Below are positions 1 to 9,616 of a stretch of DNA of 64,000 nt, one piece after another. Each line of letters starts with the position of its first letter. Positions within the stretch are counted from its first letter, which is position 1. Source of the DNA: Vandiemenella viatica (Eukaryota; Arthropoda; Insecta; Orthoptera; Morabidae). The position numbers and the translations under genes are program-made. The notes under the pieces were generated by a model. It was not told the DNA's origin. It ran no database searches and saw only the letters and a program-made list of their open reading frames with translations. The DNA is taken from NCBI GenBank assembly GCA_031002005.1, contig CM061914.1, positions 15,362,148 through 15,426,147 on the forward strand. The letters are read 5' to 3'.

Positions 1-119
1 AAAAGAGTAATTAGTGGTGGAAGAAAGATTAAGAAAAATCGTGTTAGGAAGGGTAGCTGCTCCATTGCTTCAACGAACTTTTAACTATACAAACACGAAT
101 AGCGTGAGTACACGTTACA
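1..119 (+). repeat. 3' end of the 5' LTR
   Basis: These 119 bases match 8257-8379 except for one substitution (position 46 region) and a 4-nt length difference in an A-rich run. They end ACACGTTACA directly before the primer-binding site. The rest of this LTR lies outside the window. Confidence 0.93.
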
Positions 120-137
120 TGGCTCAACGTGACAGGA
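120..137 (+). promoter_or_regulatory. Primer-binding site for minus-strand DNA synthesis
   Basis: TGGCTCAACGTGACAGG begins at the first base after the 5' LTR. TGG is the complement of a tRNA CCA tail, as expected for a Gypsy PBS. I cannot name the tRNA by eye. Confidence 0.75.
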
Positions 138-1196
138 CAAGTTGCAGTTAAAATTGTTAAGGACGGACAGTGATTAATATATATATAAAAAAAAAAAAAA
201 AAAAAAAAAAGTGCTGGAAATAATAAGCAGTGAGTAGAGCGGGAAGACAACAATCGGCGATGGTACGGCTACTTCGAGGCGGCGAGTGCACAACAATGCA
301 ATAAACGAGAAGACCCGAGCTTTCACGATCGGAACCGAACAACGCAGTCTGACGGGAAGCCTCACCAGAGCAAAAACTCGACACCGGGGCAACGCGGTAC
401 AGCGGAGAGACGCGGGCACGCAGAAGCGGCGCGGCGTCATTGCGGTCGACGGCAACGCGGTCAGCAACTGAGATTCCTCGAAAGGAAAGTGCGAACAATT
501 TTTAATTAAAGAAAGACACAAACTGACATTAAAATAATAATTAAAAAAAAATATACTGTTTCGATTGGAATCACATTTCCGCAGTAGTAATTATTTCTTT
601 TGCATTAATGAATCTTCAAATGAGCTACTGACTATGCGGATTGCAAATTTTATGCATGCAAGCTTAATGTTATTCTGATTTGGGGCAAGTTATGTCAGTT
701 TCTGTTAACGAATTAATTTGTAGATTTTTTTGTTGATTTTCCAAAGAAGTGCAAGATTTATTTTTCAGTCTTTGTAAAAGCACAAACCGGCACGAATAAT
801 TCGCGATTTTTTTAAGAAAAAAATTAATTATTATTATTTTTGGCATATTGAGTAACAGAGGTTTTTTTTACCTTTTCTTTCGTTAACTTATTAAAGTTGA
901 AATGCCGGACAAATGTGGTAGATTTGCCTAGCAAATCATTTAAAAAAAAAAAAAAAATATTTTAGAGTTTCCGTAATTTTTTTGGTCATTGGTAGTAGTG
1001 TATGTATTCAATTGAAAGTGTATTTTATGACATGGTGTATATCTTGTTTGGTAGTTAAGAGATTTGGAAACAGAATTTTACCTTTTTTGTGCTAATGTAT
1101 ACTGGTGTATTCTGTTTGCTGGATTGACGGCGTTGGTTACTTCTTGTCTTTTCTACCACGGAAGATTGAATTTATTGTGTGAAATAATTTCGTAAT
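138..1196 (+). other. Gypsy 5' untranslated leader, about 1.06 kb
   Basis: This stretch separates the PBS from the gag start. It has an A-run near 187-210, a GC-richer patch at about 240-475, and then AT-rich DNA. Short open frames in the GC-rich patch have no recognisable motif and are open on both strands, so I do not call them genes. A long leader is common in Gypsy elements and could hold packaging signals, but none can be identified. Confidence 0.6.
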
Positions 1197-2784
1197 ATGG
1201 CATCTGAGGTAGAGGGTGGTGTGAATGGAGAGATGGTGCTGGGAGGTGAGTCCCTTGGTGACGCACCCAGTGTAGGCATTAATCATTCCTCCATTACTGT
1301 GTCTAATCATTTACAGTCGATGACGAGTTTTGCTAGTGAATCAGAAGTTGACAAGTCAAGAGAAGTGGTTAGGGAAAGTAATGAGGCGTCCATGTCGGAA
1401 ATGTTTTGTGCTTTCCAGGGACAATTTGTCATGTCAATTCAGTCCTTTCTGGAAGCTAAATTCAATGAAAACAAGATTTCACTTGAATCCAAATTAAATG
1501 AAAATAGTATTTCACTTGAATCCAAATTAAATGAAAATAGTATTTCACTTGAATCCAAATTAAATGAAAATAGTATTTCACTTGCATCCAAATTAAATGA
1601 AAATAGTATTTTGCTTGAATCTAAATTAAATGAAAATAAGGAGAGTATCGAATGTCTTCGGGATGCTTTTGAATCGCGACTAGGGCAGTTTAGGGAAGAA
1701 TTGACACAATATAGGGAACTTTGTGCACAACAAACTGCTGAAATATCTTGTAAATTGACTCAGTATCGTTCAGACTGCGAACAAGTAACTAGTGTTTTGC
1801 ACCAAAATATGGAATCCCTAAAGAAAACAGTCGAGCTTATAGAAGATAACCATGATGAAAGACTGTCGAAGGTGGAGACTTTAGGAGAAACCCTTACCGA
1901 AAAATACATGGTAGTAAAAGAAGAAGTTGACCATTTAACAGTCGGCGTAGAGAAATTGTCGTGTCAGGTGGAAAAGGTTAAGGCTTCTACTGCAGTGTGG
2001 GTGAATGAAAAGTTACAGTTACAAGAGAAGCAAATTGAAAAAAGTCTAAAGTTACGGGTTCCACAAGTTGTGCGAGAAGAGGTTGTCAAATGTCAAATCT
2101 TGCCAAATGTGAATGCGCTCCACTGCGTGCATGGTAGAAGAGAAAGTGGACTGGGAGGACTTTGTGATAATGGGGGGATACACCCAGTTGATTTTGTGAA
2201 GAAGTTTGAAAATTTTGGGCCGTTCTGTAGGGCCGTAGAAAGAAAGAAGATAGAAATGTTCAGTAAACATATCAAGGGGAATGCCCGAATGTGGGGAGAA
2301 CGGGCTGCAGATAATTGCGAGACGTTTGAGGAGTTTAAGTCAGCTTTTTTGAACATTTCTGGTCCATCGACCGGCAAATTGCTGTTCGGCGGAATTTAAT
2401 GATGGGAAAACCATACTCGCCGGGTGGTGGCACTCAGCAAAATTTTTTCTTGAAGGTGTGTTAAATTCTTGTAAACATTTAAGTTCACCATTTAGTGAAG
2501 GGGAATATGTGCGGATGATTAGTGCGCGTTTGCCCGAGTCGACACAGCTTGTATTTGTCAGTCACAATATATGTACCATTGACGAGGCGGTAAAGATGTT
2601 GGGTTGGCTGGACGAACAAGAGAAAAGTATAAGAGCAAAAGAATATGGGGTGAGGACACCCACACATTACGCGGAGAAATCGCAATCGGAAGGAGACAGA
2701 AGTAGTTCACATCAGCAGCAGGAGAGCTACAATCATTTTGATAACAGGAATCGAGGCGGCTACAATAACCGCGGGCAGAGATGA
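1197..2784 (+). pseudogene. gag: Gypsy gag, broken
   Basis: The structural (capsid) protein of the retrotransposon. The first frame (1197-2399, 400 codons) begins with an acidic/serine-rich N-terminus, then six 11-residue repeats (about residues 88-153), a long predicted coiled coil, and a capsid-like region starting near HPVDFVKKFENF and running through ARMWGERAADNCETFEEFK. That last part is the retrotransposon gag signature. The frame is lost near 2,360-2,400 and again before 2,458. The second piece (2458-2784) continues the capsid and ends in a Q/N/R/G-rich tail (NNRGGYNNRG). A TGA at 2782-2784 ends it, and RG-rich sequence continues past it. No CCHC zinc knuckle is seen; the RGG-like tail may do the nucleic-acid binding. 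The start at 1197 is the first ATG in the long frame. Confidence 0.85.
1458..1655 (+). repeat. 33-bp tandem repeat coding an 11-residue coiled-coil repeat
   Basis: Six head-to-tail 33-bp units encode KLNENSISLES-like peptides with small variations (first unit KFNENKISLES, last KLNENKESIEC). Each unit is exactly 11 codons, so copy-number change keeps frame. An 11-residue period is a hendecad, compatible with a coiled coil. Confidence 0.9.
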
Positions 2785-2924
2785 GGATTTGGACGTGGTC
2801 GTGGAACAGGGGTGAGGAGGATTAGAGGTGGATATCAAGGACCAACGGGAGATGATCGGTCCCGAGAAGAGTCAGTAAATCAGGTGCAGGTGGCCGTTGT
2901 GGAGAGTGAGCCACAGGTAAACTA

Positions 2925-4178
2925 GTGTCTGTCACTGCTACAGCCTCGGCGGGGACAGGAGACGATACGAGGCTACCAAAAGAAGAACCAGGGGTAGTAA
3001 CTGAGGCGTTGGAGGGTTATTGCTTGCCCGAGAAAGAAGAAATTATTAATAGGCAATTCTGTAGATCGGAGAAAGAAGATAATGGAAACGTGGGCCAGAA
3101 TTCATATCGGCCAGGTGACCTGGTTATATTGGAAACGAATTCCGAACGGTATGGGGTAAAGGGAGATATTGGAATATACCAATTTTCATATGAAGGACCT
3201 TTTCGAGTAGAGGGTGAGGAAGAGTCGAGGTACATATTAGCATTACCTGAGAATGGTAAAAGAAAGGGTGTTTACCCAGGCAGTTCCTTAATGCCATATA
3301 CAAACGATCAAGAAGGGGAAGAACTAAGAGACGAAGAATCGTCAGATGAGTGGTCAAGCTGGAAGGAGATAAGGTGGAATTGGAAGGACGAAGGAATGAA
3401 TGAGTGTAGGGAATATGATAAGGAGAGAGAAGAGGACAGACTAAGGGGAGAGGGAAGTGATGAGGTGGCATGGCTGTTTGTCGAGCCGAAAGTTGATTGC
3501 AAATTGATGAATCTCCAGGAAGAAGTTTACAGGGAAATGTCGAGCGGGGCGCAACAGTTGGTTGCTCCAGACTCATATGAGTATAGCGAAGACTTACGAG
3601 AGTTGTTGTTGCAGGAAGGGAATACGTTGGAACGCCGGGAGTCCTTCTCTCCACGGGTGATGGTTAAGTTTGAAGGGAGAGTGGTGGAAGCGTTACTGGA
3701 TTCGGGAGCGGTGATCACGTGTTTTTCTGAAGGTCTGTATGAGCGAATTTCAAGTGAACAAAAGATAGGTAAGTGGCCGGTGAATGGAATGACAATAACC
3801 TCTGCCACGGGGCACAAGACTAAGACTGTCAAGTGGGTGTTGCAGGTAGAAGGAGAAATCGCAGGACATATAGTAGACATAGAGCCATACGTGATACCTG
3901 GGCTCAATGTGGACTTCATCATAGGAATGGATTGGCTTAAAGAGGCAGGAGCGATTCTAGATTTAAAGGACGGAACGCTTACGTTTACTACAAGAGGAGA
4001 ACGTGTCAAAGCCGACCTGAAGAAGGGGATTTCTGATAGGGAAGAGAAATCGACGGGAATCCGGGTGATATCGTGGGGTGATTCCCGATCGGTCAGACAC
4101 AGGAAAGAGATCTTGAGCTTGGAAATGAATCACAACCTACCGGAGCATGAAAGGGGAGTACAAGAACATTATCGATGA
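2925..4178 (+). pseudogene. Gypsy linker with GPY/F-like module and aspartic protease
   Basis: Frame of 417 codons. Residues about 58-128 (from SYRPGDLVILET through YEGPFRV to LMPYTND) resemble the GPY/F, SH3-like module normally found at the C-terminus of Gypsy integrases. An acidic, Glu/Trp-rich linker follows. The C-terminal part is a retropepsin-like protease that would cut Gag-Pol: the catalytic motif LLDSGAVITCF lies near residue 258, followed by flap-region sequence and the hydrophobic IIGMDWL motif. The frame is separated from gag by a stop just before 2925 and runs into the RT frame at about 4150 through a frame change with a short overlap. That change could be programmed or a lesion; the many other lesions make a lesion more likely. 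Confidence 0.8.
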
Positions 4179-5085
4179 ATTCCCCGACGTGTTCTCGGAT
4201 GTTCCGGGGCGCATCCAAGGTTACTGTTGTAAGTTAAAGGTAAAAGAGGGGCATACCTTTGCGGCGAAATCATATCCTACGCCGGTGGCACAAAGGGCGA
4301 AGGTGCAAGAGGCACTAGACAGCATGGAGAATGCAGGTGTAATAGAAAGATCAAATAGCGAATACGTGAATCCCCTCCTAGTTGTTCAGAAGGCTGAATA
4401 AGTCTGTGAGGTTAGTTCTAGATGCCAGGGCACTTAACCAAATACTTATAACGGAAAGGGATCACCCTCAACCAGTGGACGAGATACTAAGGAGATTTCA
4501 ACGGAGTAAAAGTACATGACGTCCCTAGATATGACTTCGAGTTATTGGCAAGTTCCATTAGATAAGGAATCAAGAAAGTATACGGCCTTCCGCTTTGAAG
4601 GAAAGTGCTATCACTTTTGTGTGTTACCGTTCGGCTTGAATAATGCCGTATCCAGTTTCATAAGGGCCTTAGATTATGTGTTGGGAAGAAACCTTCGAGA
4701 TAAAGTATTAACCTATGTGGATGATATGGTAATAGTATCGGCCACCCTGGCAGATCACAGAGACACGTTGAGGGAGGTGCTGATGGCAATGAGAAGGGGA
4801 GGGATGACTCTTCGGAAGAAGAAGTGTGCCTTCCTGAGAGAGAGGCTGAACTTCCTCGGGCACACAATAACGCCAGGAGGCATAGGAGTGGATGAGGCGA
4901 AGTTGGAAGCAATAGTGAAGTTTCCTCGACCCAAGAGCCGGGCTCAGCTCAAGAGCTTCCGCGGGTTGTGCGGGTATTATAGGAAGTTCGTGAAGGGACA
5001 GGCCAATGAACAGTATACATTTGAGTGAATTAGAAAAAAAATCAGCACCCCGTGGGAGTGGACCGAAGAGTGCGAGAGGGACTTT
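4147..5085 (+). pseudogene. pol: Gypsy reverse transcriptase, broken
   Basis: RNA/DNA-dependent polymerase. The first piece (4147-4401) holds the N-terminal fingers (IIDEFPDVFSD, then the AGVIERSNSEYVNPLLVV block). The RLVLDARALNQ block is in another frame at about 4,410-4,510. The main piece (4516-5028) has LDMTSSYWQVPLD, LPFGLNNAV, the catalytic YVDD box in VLTYVDDMVIV, and LNFLGHTITPGGI. A TGA at 5026-5028 interrupts the same frame that continues into RNase H. Catalytic residues are present but two frameshifts and a stop inactivate the copy. Confidence 0.9.
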
Positions 5086-5560
5086 ATGCAGATTAAGCAG
5101 GTGTTGAAAGAGAGTATCACTTTGCCACACCCCGACTGGAACCTTGATGTGTGTTTGTCGGCGGATAGCTCTTCATATGGTCTAGGAGCAGAGGTATTCC
5201 AAGAAGTGGTAGAAGATGGAAAGGTGGAGCATAGGACGATCGCGTTCGCGAGTCGAATGTTAGGGAAGCACGAAAGACGATACACGGTTACGGAGAAAAG
5301 AGTGCCTTGCAATCGTGTGGAGTTTTCAGAAGTTCCGACACATTTTTACGGGAAGGAAAACTATAGTCTACACGGACCATAAGGCGCTGTCTTTCTTAAT
5401 GAGTTGTAGATTGACACACGGGAGGTTGGCCCGTTGGGCTTTGTTCATGCAAGAGTTCGAGTTTGAGGTGAAATATCTTCCAGGGAAAGAGAACCAAGTG
5501 GCGGATTGTCTCTCTAGGTTGCCGGTGGGCTTGGAAGAAGCTGGCGATGGAGTTGAGGAG
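5086..5560 (+). pseudogene. Gypsy RNase H domain, frameshifted
   Basis: Degrades the RNA strand of the RNA-DNA hybrid. Seen in order: LSADSSSYGLGAEVF (first catalytic region, with D in SADSS), FASRMLGKHERRYTVTEK, then after a frame change near 5,315 the VYTDHKALSFLMS block (catalytic D) and KYLPGKENQVADCLSR (last acidic residue). The two halves are in different frames (5086-5382 and 5315-5737). The stretch after 5,560 is the connection to integrase. Confidence 0.85.
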
Positions 5561-5687
5561 CAAGACGAATTTCAGCTCAATTTTATTAAGCAAGTGCAAT
5601 ATGAGAACGATGTAGAGGAATACCTGAGAAGGATAAGAGAACTACAGGAAGATGATAGTGTGATCAAAATGATAAAGGACCAATTAC

Positions 5688-6869
5688 TTGATAACGACTA
5701 CCAAGGGAAGTGTAGGAATTTTTTACTGCGTATATAAGGGCGTGGTGTTTAGACGTCAGGCGGAAGGTAGCTCTGATTGGAAGCTCTGGGTGCCGGAAGC
5801 ATGTGTAGACAAGCTAGTTCTACAACATCACCTGAGCTACGGCCACTATGGGCCTAGTAAATGCTACCAAGTTCTAAGGGAGAGCTGTTATTTCAACAAT
5901 ATGGCTCGTAGGGTTGCGAGATTACTGTCAGCCTGTGATATTTGCCAAAGGGTGAAAGCAGACAATGTTTTGAGAAGGGGAGATATGAAGAATATACTGC
6001 CAAGCAAAGCTAGAGAATTAGTAGCAGTGGACGTGTTCGGACCACTACCGGCATCGCGGGCAGGAGTCACGCAAATTCTGGTGGTTATGGATGTGTTTTC
6101 CAAATATGCCAGGTTATATCCATTAAAGAAAGCTACCGCGAAGGTATTGGTGAATAAGTTGGTGGAAGGATATTTCAGAGAGGTTGGAAGGGCTGAAAGG
6201 GTTCTTTCAGACAATGCACCCCAATTCAGGAGTAAACACTGGACAGGAAGATTACAGCAAGAAGGGGTGGAGGTGATAAAAACATCATTTTATCATCCCC
6301 AGGGAAATCCCTGTGAGCGGGTAATGAGGGACATAGGACGTTGGTTCCGCACCACATGCAGTGACAATCATAAAGGTTGGGCCCTAACTATAAGCGAGTG
6401 GGAGGATGTTCATAACAATATACCTCATGACTCCACCTTGTTGGTTCCCTCGGAGATAATGTACCATGTACCTCCAGAAAGGATAGTGAGGCAACTGGTG
6501 GAGTTCCCCGAAGGTCCCCCAGTTGATTACGAGGAAAAGATAAGGGCGGTACAGGAGAACCTGGAGAAGGCAGCAGAGAGGAACAAAAGGCGACATGACG
6601 GTAGAGGAAAGGCTACGACGTATGAGGTGGGAGCCCTTGTTTTGGTGCAAACGCATTTTAAGTCGTCACGAGTAAAGAAGGAGATACGAAAGTTTAAAGT
6701 TTTGTACGAAGGTCCCTATAGGGTCAAAGCCTGTTTGAGGGATAATGCTTACAAATTAGAATATGCCGATGGGAGAGAAGTTGCCGGGACTTTCAATGTC
6801 ATTTCTCTGAAACCTTACAAATATTTTGGTGAGGAGGGGAGTGTCGGTGGGGTGTCAGGCACCGGATAG
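5688..6869 (+). CDS. Gypsy integrase, intact frame
   Basis: The longest undamaged pol piece, 393 codons. It has the N-terminal HHCC zinc-binding module (HHLSYGHYG then CDICQ), the DDE catalytic core (D in LVAVDVFGPLPA, D in VLSDNAPQF, E in GNPCERV) and a C-terminal GPY/F module (VLYEGPYRV then SLKPYKYF). It inserts the cDNA into the host chromosome in the nucleus. The true N-terminus is upstream in another frame (5315-5737), so 5688 is an artefact of a frame change. The translation ends at 6869 with a glycine-rich tail and there is no chromodomain. Confidence 0.9.
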   Translation: MITTTKGSVGIFYCVYKGVVFRRQAEGSSDWKLWVPEACVDKLVLQHHLSYGHYGPSKCYQVLRESCYFNNMARRVARLLSACDICQRVKADNVLRRGDMKNILPSKARELVAVDVFGPLPASRAGVTQILVVMDVFSKYARLYPLKKATAKVLVNKLVEGYFREVGRAERVLSDNAPQFRSKHWTGRLQQEGVEVIKTSFYHPQGNPCERVMRDIGRWFRTTCSDNHKGWALTISEWEDVHNNIPHDSTLLVPSEIMYHVPPERIVRQLVEFPEGPPVDYEEKIRAVQENLEKAAERNKRRHDGRGKATTYEVGALVLVQTHFKSSRVKKEIRKFKVLYEGPYRVKACLRDNAYKLEYADGREVAGTFNVISLKPYKYFGEEGSVGGVSGTG

Positions 6870-7670
6870 AGGGGCCCACCTCACAGCACTGTCGCATCTA
6901 CCGCACCTACAAGCATTAAGTGTTGCCATGATTTAAGTAAGTTTTCAGTAGTTTCTTGTAACAATCAATCGCAGTCACAATTAGAATGTGTAAGAGGCTG
7001 GGTCAATAAGTTAGTGGGGTAAGGACTTTTGGTAGTTGGGTACAGATTGGTGACCCACGTAGTATTAATACACAGTTGCGGAAGGCATTCTTGCTGGTTT
7101 GTGTTTCCCAGTAATTTTAGCCCCGGGGCTGGACAATGTACTTAGAAGTGCGGTTTTCCCTTTCATTAAAGTGTTAAGACGATTTAAATGTGGCGCAGCG
7201 TAATGTCAGTTTGCGTCTTTCCGCGTGTGGAGTGATCAGTGTTGGTGTACAACAGTCAGTCAATGAGGCACCTGCCTGAGCAGGGCACACTGTCAGTGCA
7301 CTGTCGAAGTAAACAAGGCACGATTCAGTGCATGTGTCATACATCTGAAAAAAAAAGAGAGGAAAACTTGTTGTCAAAATATATTGTAACTCAATTTGTA
7401 ATTTCTTGGTTATATGTCATGGATCTAAGCAAGGACATATGGAAATTGAAAGTTTTGATGATTTGTTTCATGCTGTGTGTGTTATTCTTAATGTGTATGT
7501 AATTATGTTAGTTTAAGGATAAGCAAGCAGCCACCCAGACTTCCCTTTATGTTTGGTAAACATTTAATCTTGTATTTTTTTGTAAAATGTTTCTATGTAT
7601 ATGTGAACAAGTGTGGTTTGTGATGACAAAAGTCGGTGCTTTGTCAATGCCGACTTTTGCCACATTGTAA
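6870..7670 (+). other. Gypsy 3' untranslated region
   Basis: Non-coding stretch between integrase and the polypurine tract. An 87-codon open frame at 7239-7502 has a hydrophobic tail but no envelope-like signal peptide, cleavage site or fusion features, so I do not call env. An inverted repeat pairing AAAGTCGG/CCGACTTT lies near 7628-7658 just before the purine tract. Confidence 0.6.
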
Positions 7671-7679
7671 CGGTGGGGG
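7671..7679 (+). promoter_or_regulatory. Polypurine tract
   Basis: CGGTGGGGG lies immediately before the TGTAACGT start of the 3' LTR, the position of the plus-strand primer. It is short and contains C and T near its start. Confidence 0.6.
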
Positions 7680-8379
7680 TGTAACGTAACCATGAACGTT
7701 ACGGTTATATTTGGAGTGGATAGTGTAATCTGAGAGGTATGTAAGGTCTTTGGCGGTGGGCGAGCGCCGAGTCGGGGAGTCAGTGATTGTCAGTGGTAAC
7801 GTACGGAACAGCCGGCGGGAGCGGAAGGTTTACGGCAGTGTGTTTATTCCGTGAATACATCGTACGGCCGCTTGGCGTGTGTTCCGTACTAAAGAACACT
7901 GTGGGATGTGTGCTAAAGTATATGTTGGACTATGAAGGTTCTTCCGAGTGACCTGATTCAATATAAACTGTGTTTAGTAAACTACTGCAGAATCGGACTA
8001 TGGCGATTGTTTGTTAATTAGTTTCGAGAATTGTGCTCACCGCTTATTTAGTCTTTTGACTGTACTTGAATCTGCTATCTTCGGTGACGAAGAAACATTA
8101 GTATTATTGTCTGGTGGCATGCTTGTTGACTGTGTAGTCTCAGAGGAATAAATTTACGAAAACTAGTACGCATATGTGTTCTTCTTCTGTGACTTTAATT
8201 AACCAATTAGCATAGCCGAAAGACTGGCGACCGCACGGCAAAACGAACCTTTAATTAAAAGAGTAATTAGTGGTGGAAGAAAGATTAAAAAGAAAAAATC
8301 GTGTTTGGAAGGGTAGCTGCTCCATTGCTTCAACGAACTTTTAACTATACAAACACGAATAGCGTGAGTACACGTTACA
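7680..8379 (+). repeat. Gypsy 3' LTR, 700 bp
   Basis: Starts TGTAACGT and ends ACGTTACA (perfect 8-bp terminal inverted repeat). The last 123 bp align with the 5' LTR fragment at 1-119. An AATAAA at about 8146 is a candidate polyadenylation signal. The start at 7680 and end at 8379 follow from the inverted ends, the PPT, and the PBS at the other end. Confidence 0.93.
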
Positions 8380-8636
8380 AACTGTTACAAAGACTTCAAA
8401 ATCGCTGTCTACGAATAATACTAGGTGCGAGAATGTACACGCCGGTTACACAGCTTCATGATCAAACAGGAATAAATTATATTAAATGCGAAATTAGAAC
8501 ACAGGCAGAAAAACTATATGATAAAATAAACAAAGAGAAACATATAGAACCCCGACTACGTCGAATTGGTTTGTGTGAACCAAAAACATGGCATAGATAC
8601 AAGGTTCCGCTGAGTATATTAAACAAAGAACAGTAA
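8380..8636 (+). pseudogene. Jockey-clade LINE RT C-terminus, cut by the Gypsy insertion
   Basis: Directly after the Gypsy LTR the sequence encodes LLQRLQNRCLRIILGAR, TQLHDQTGI and WHRYKVPLSIL, typical of the post-RT C-terminal region of Jockey elements, ending with a TAA at 8634-8636. An open frame that starts at 8301 is a chimera of LTR and LINE and is not a gene. The rest of this LINE should lie left of the 5' LTR, outside the window. Confidence 0.8.
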
Positions 8637-9204
8637 AAGACCATTATTTGGGTTTTTCTATAAGACCACCCGAGTGGTGGTCACGGATTGGTTACGTCAC
8701 TGTAGTCAGCCAATCAGACATCGACAACGATCCTGGCTCACTTCAGTTCAGTTTTTGTTGTTAATTTAGATACAACGGACCCGATGATGGCAGCAGTGCA
8801 AGTCGCTGAAAGCTTGTCATTAGAAAATGTAATCCGGCGGCAAACCCGTGAAGAATTTGTATAACATGATTTAGAAAAATTACGAAATTAAGTTAACAAA
8901 TATTCATAACCAAAGTGAATGTTAGTTATTTGAATATGAAGGCAAAATATTCTACTTGAATATTATTCTAACACACAAAGCATAATATGAAAATTTTTAA
9001 TCCTGGAAACTGTATTTGAACTTTTCACTCCGAGTATCATTTAACGAATGGAGGCACATCTTTTTTTTTATTTTTTATTTTTGCTTTCGACACTGATGCC
9101 AAAAACAACATGTGACCAATTTTAGTATCAAAATTAATCAGAAACTCTCATTATGATTCTATCCGAGATTTTTACTGTAGTATCATCGTTACCTGTAAGT
9201 TAAT
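8637..9204. other. Jockey 3' flank and AT-rich intergenic DNA
   Basis: No gene is seen. Positions 8781-8811 contain CCGATGA, a short imperfect stem and GAAA, loosely like a hammerhead ribozyme core. A small hairpin (ACCAC/GTGGT) lies at about 8665-8685. The rest is AT-rich with an inverted-repeat-poor character. Confidence 0.4.
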
Positions 9205-9616
9205 TAATTTAATTTAATTTAATTGAGGTGGAGTGCATGCTTCACTGACAATTTCCCTATACATACTTTACCCTCCCCTTTGTTTTATCCATCTACTTTC
9301 ACCCTCTACAGATTTCAAATTTGTTAAGTGTTTTTGGTAAATTATTCATCACTTCCATAGGTAACTTATTCCAGTCCCCGATTCCCTTGCCCACAAAAGA
9401 AAGTCTTCCCACACCTTATGCCTGAAATCTAGTGCCAGCTTGTTGTCATGGTCATCCTTCCCCTTCCATGCATCACTCTTAATTCTTCCATAAAAATCTT
9501 TCCCATATAAGCCTCGTACACTTCACCCTCCTCCTGTCTTCTAATGAATCCAATTGCAGCTCCTTTATCGTATCAATTAATAGTATGTTCTGCAGTAGTT
9601 TGTCAGAAACAAACTC

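Larger units (their letters stand above)
1..8379 (+). mobile_element. Gypsy-type LTR retrotransposon, 5' end cut by the window
   Basis: The element has internal DNA at 120-7679 between a partial 5' LTR (1-119) and a complete 3' LTR (7680-8379). The LTR starts TGTAACGT and ends ACGTTACA, an 8-bp terminal inverted repeat. A TGG-initial primer-binding site follows the 5' LTR and a short purine-rich tract precedes the 3' LTR. Coding order is gag, protease, RT, RNase H, integrase, the Ty3/Gypsy order. No env-like frame is seen after integrase. At least seven frameshifts or stops make it non-autonomous. It lies inside a Jockey-clade LINE, which resumes at 8380. The target-site duplication cannot be checked because the left flank is outside the window. 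Confidence 0.95.

Noticed and set aside
286..471. Small basic open frame in the Gypsy leader
   Set aside because: Overlaps open frames on the other strand, no motif; GC composition explains the openness.
4147..4178. Programmed frameshift between protease and RT
   Set aside because: Possible, but with at least six other lesions nearby a random indel cannot be excluded and no slippery heptamer was recognised.
7239..7502. Possible env gene after the Gypsy integrase
   Set aside because: Only 87 codons, no signal peptide or envelope features, lies in the expected 3' UTR.
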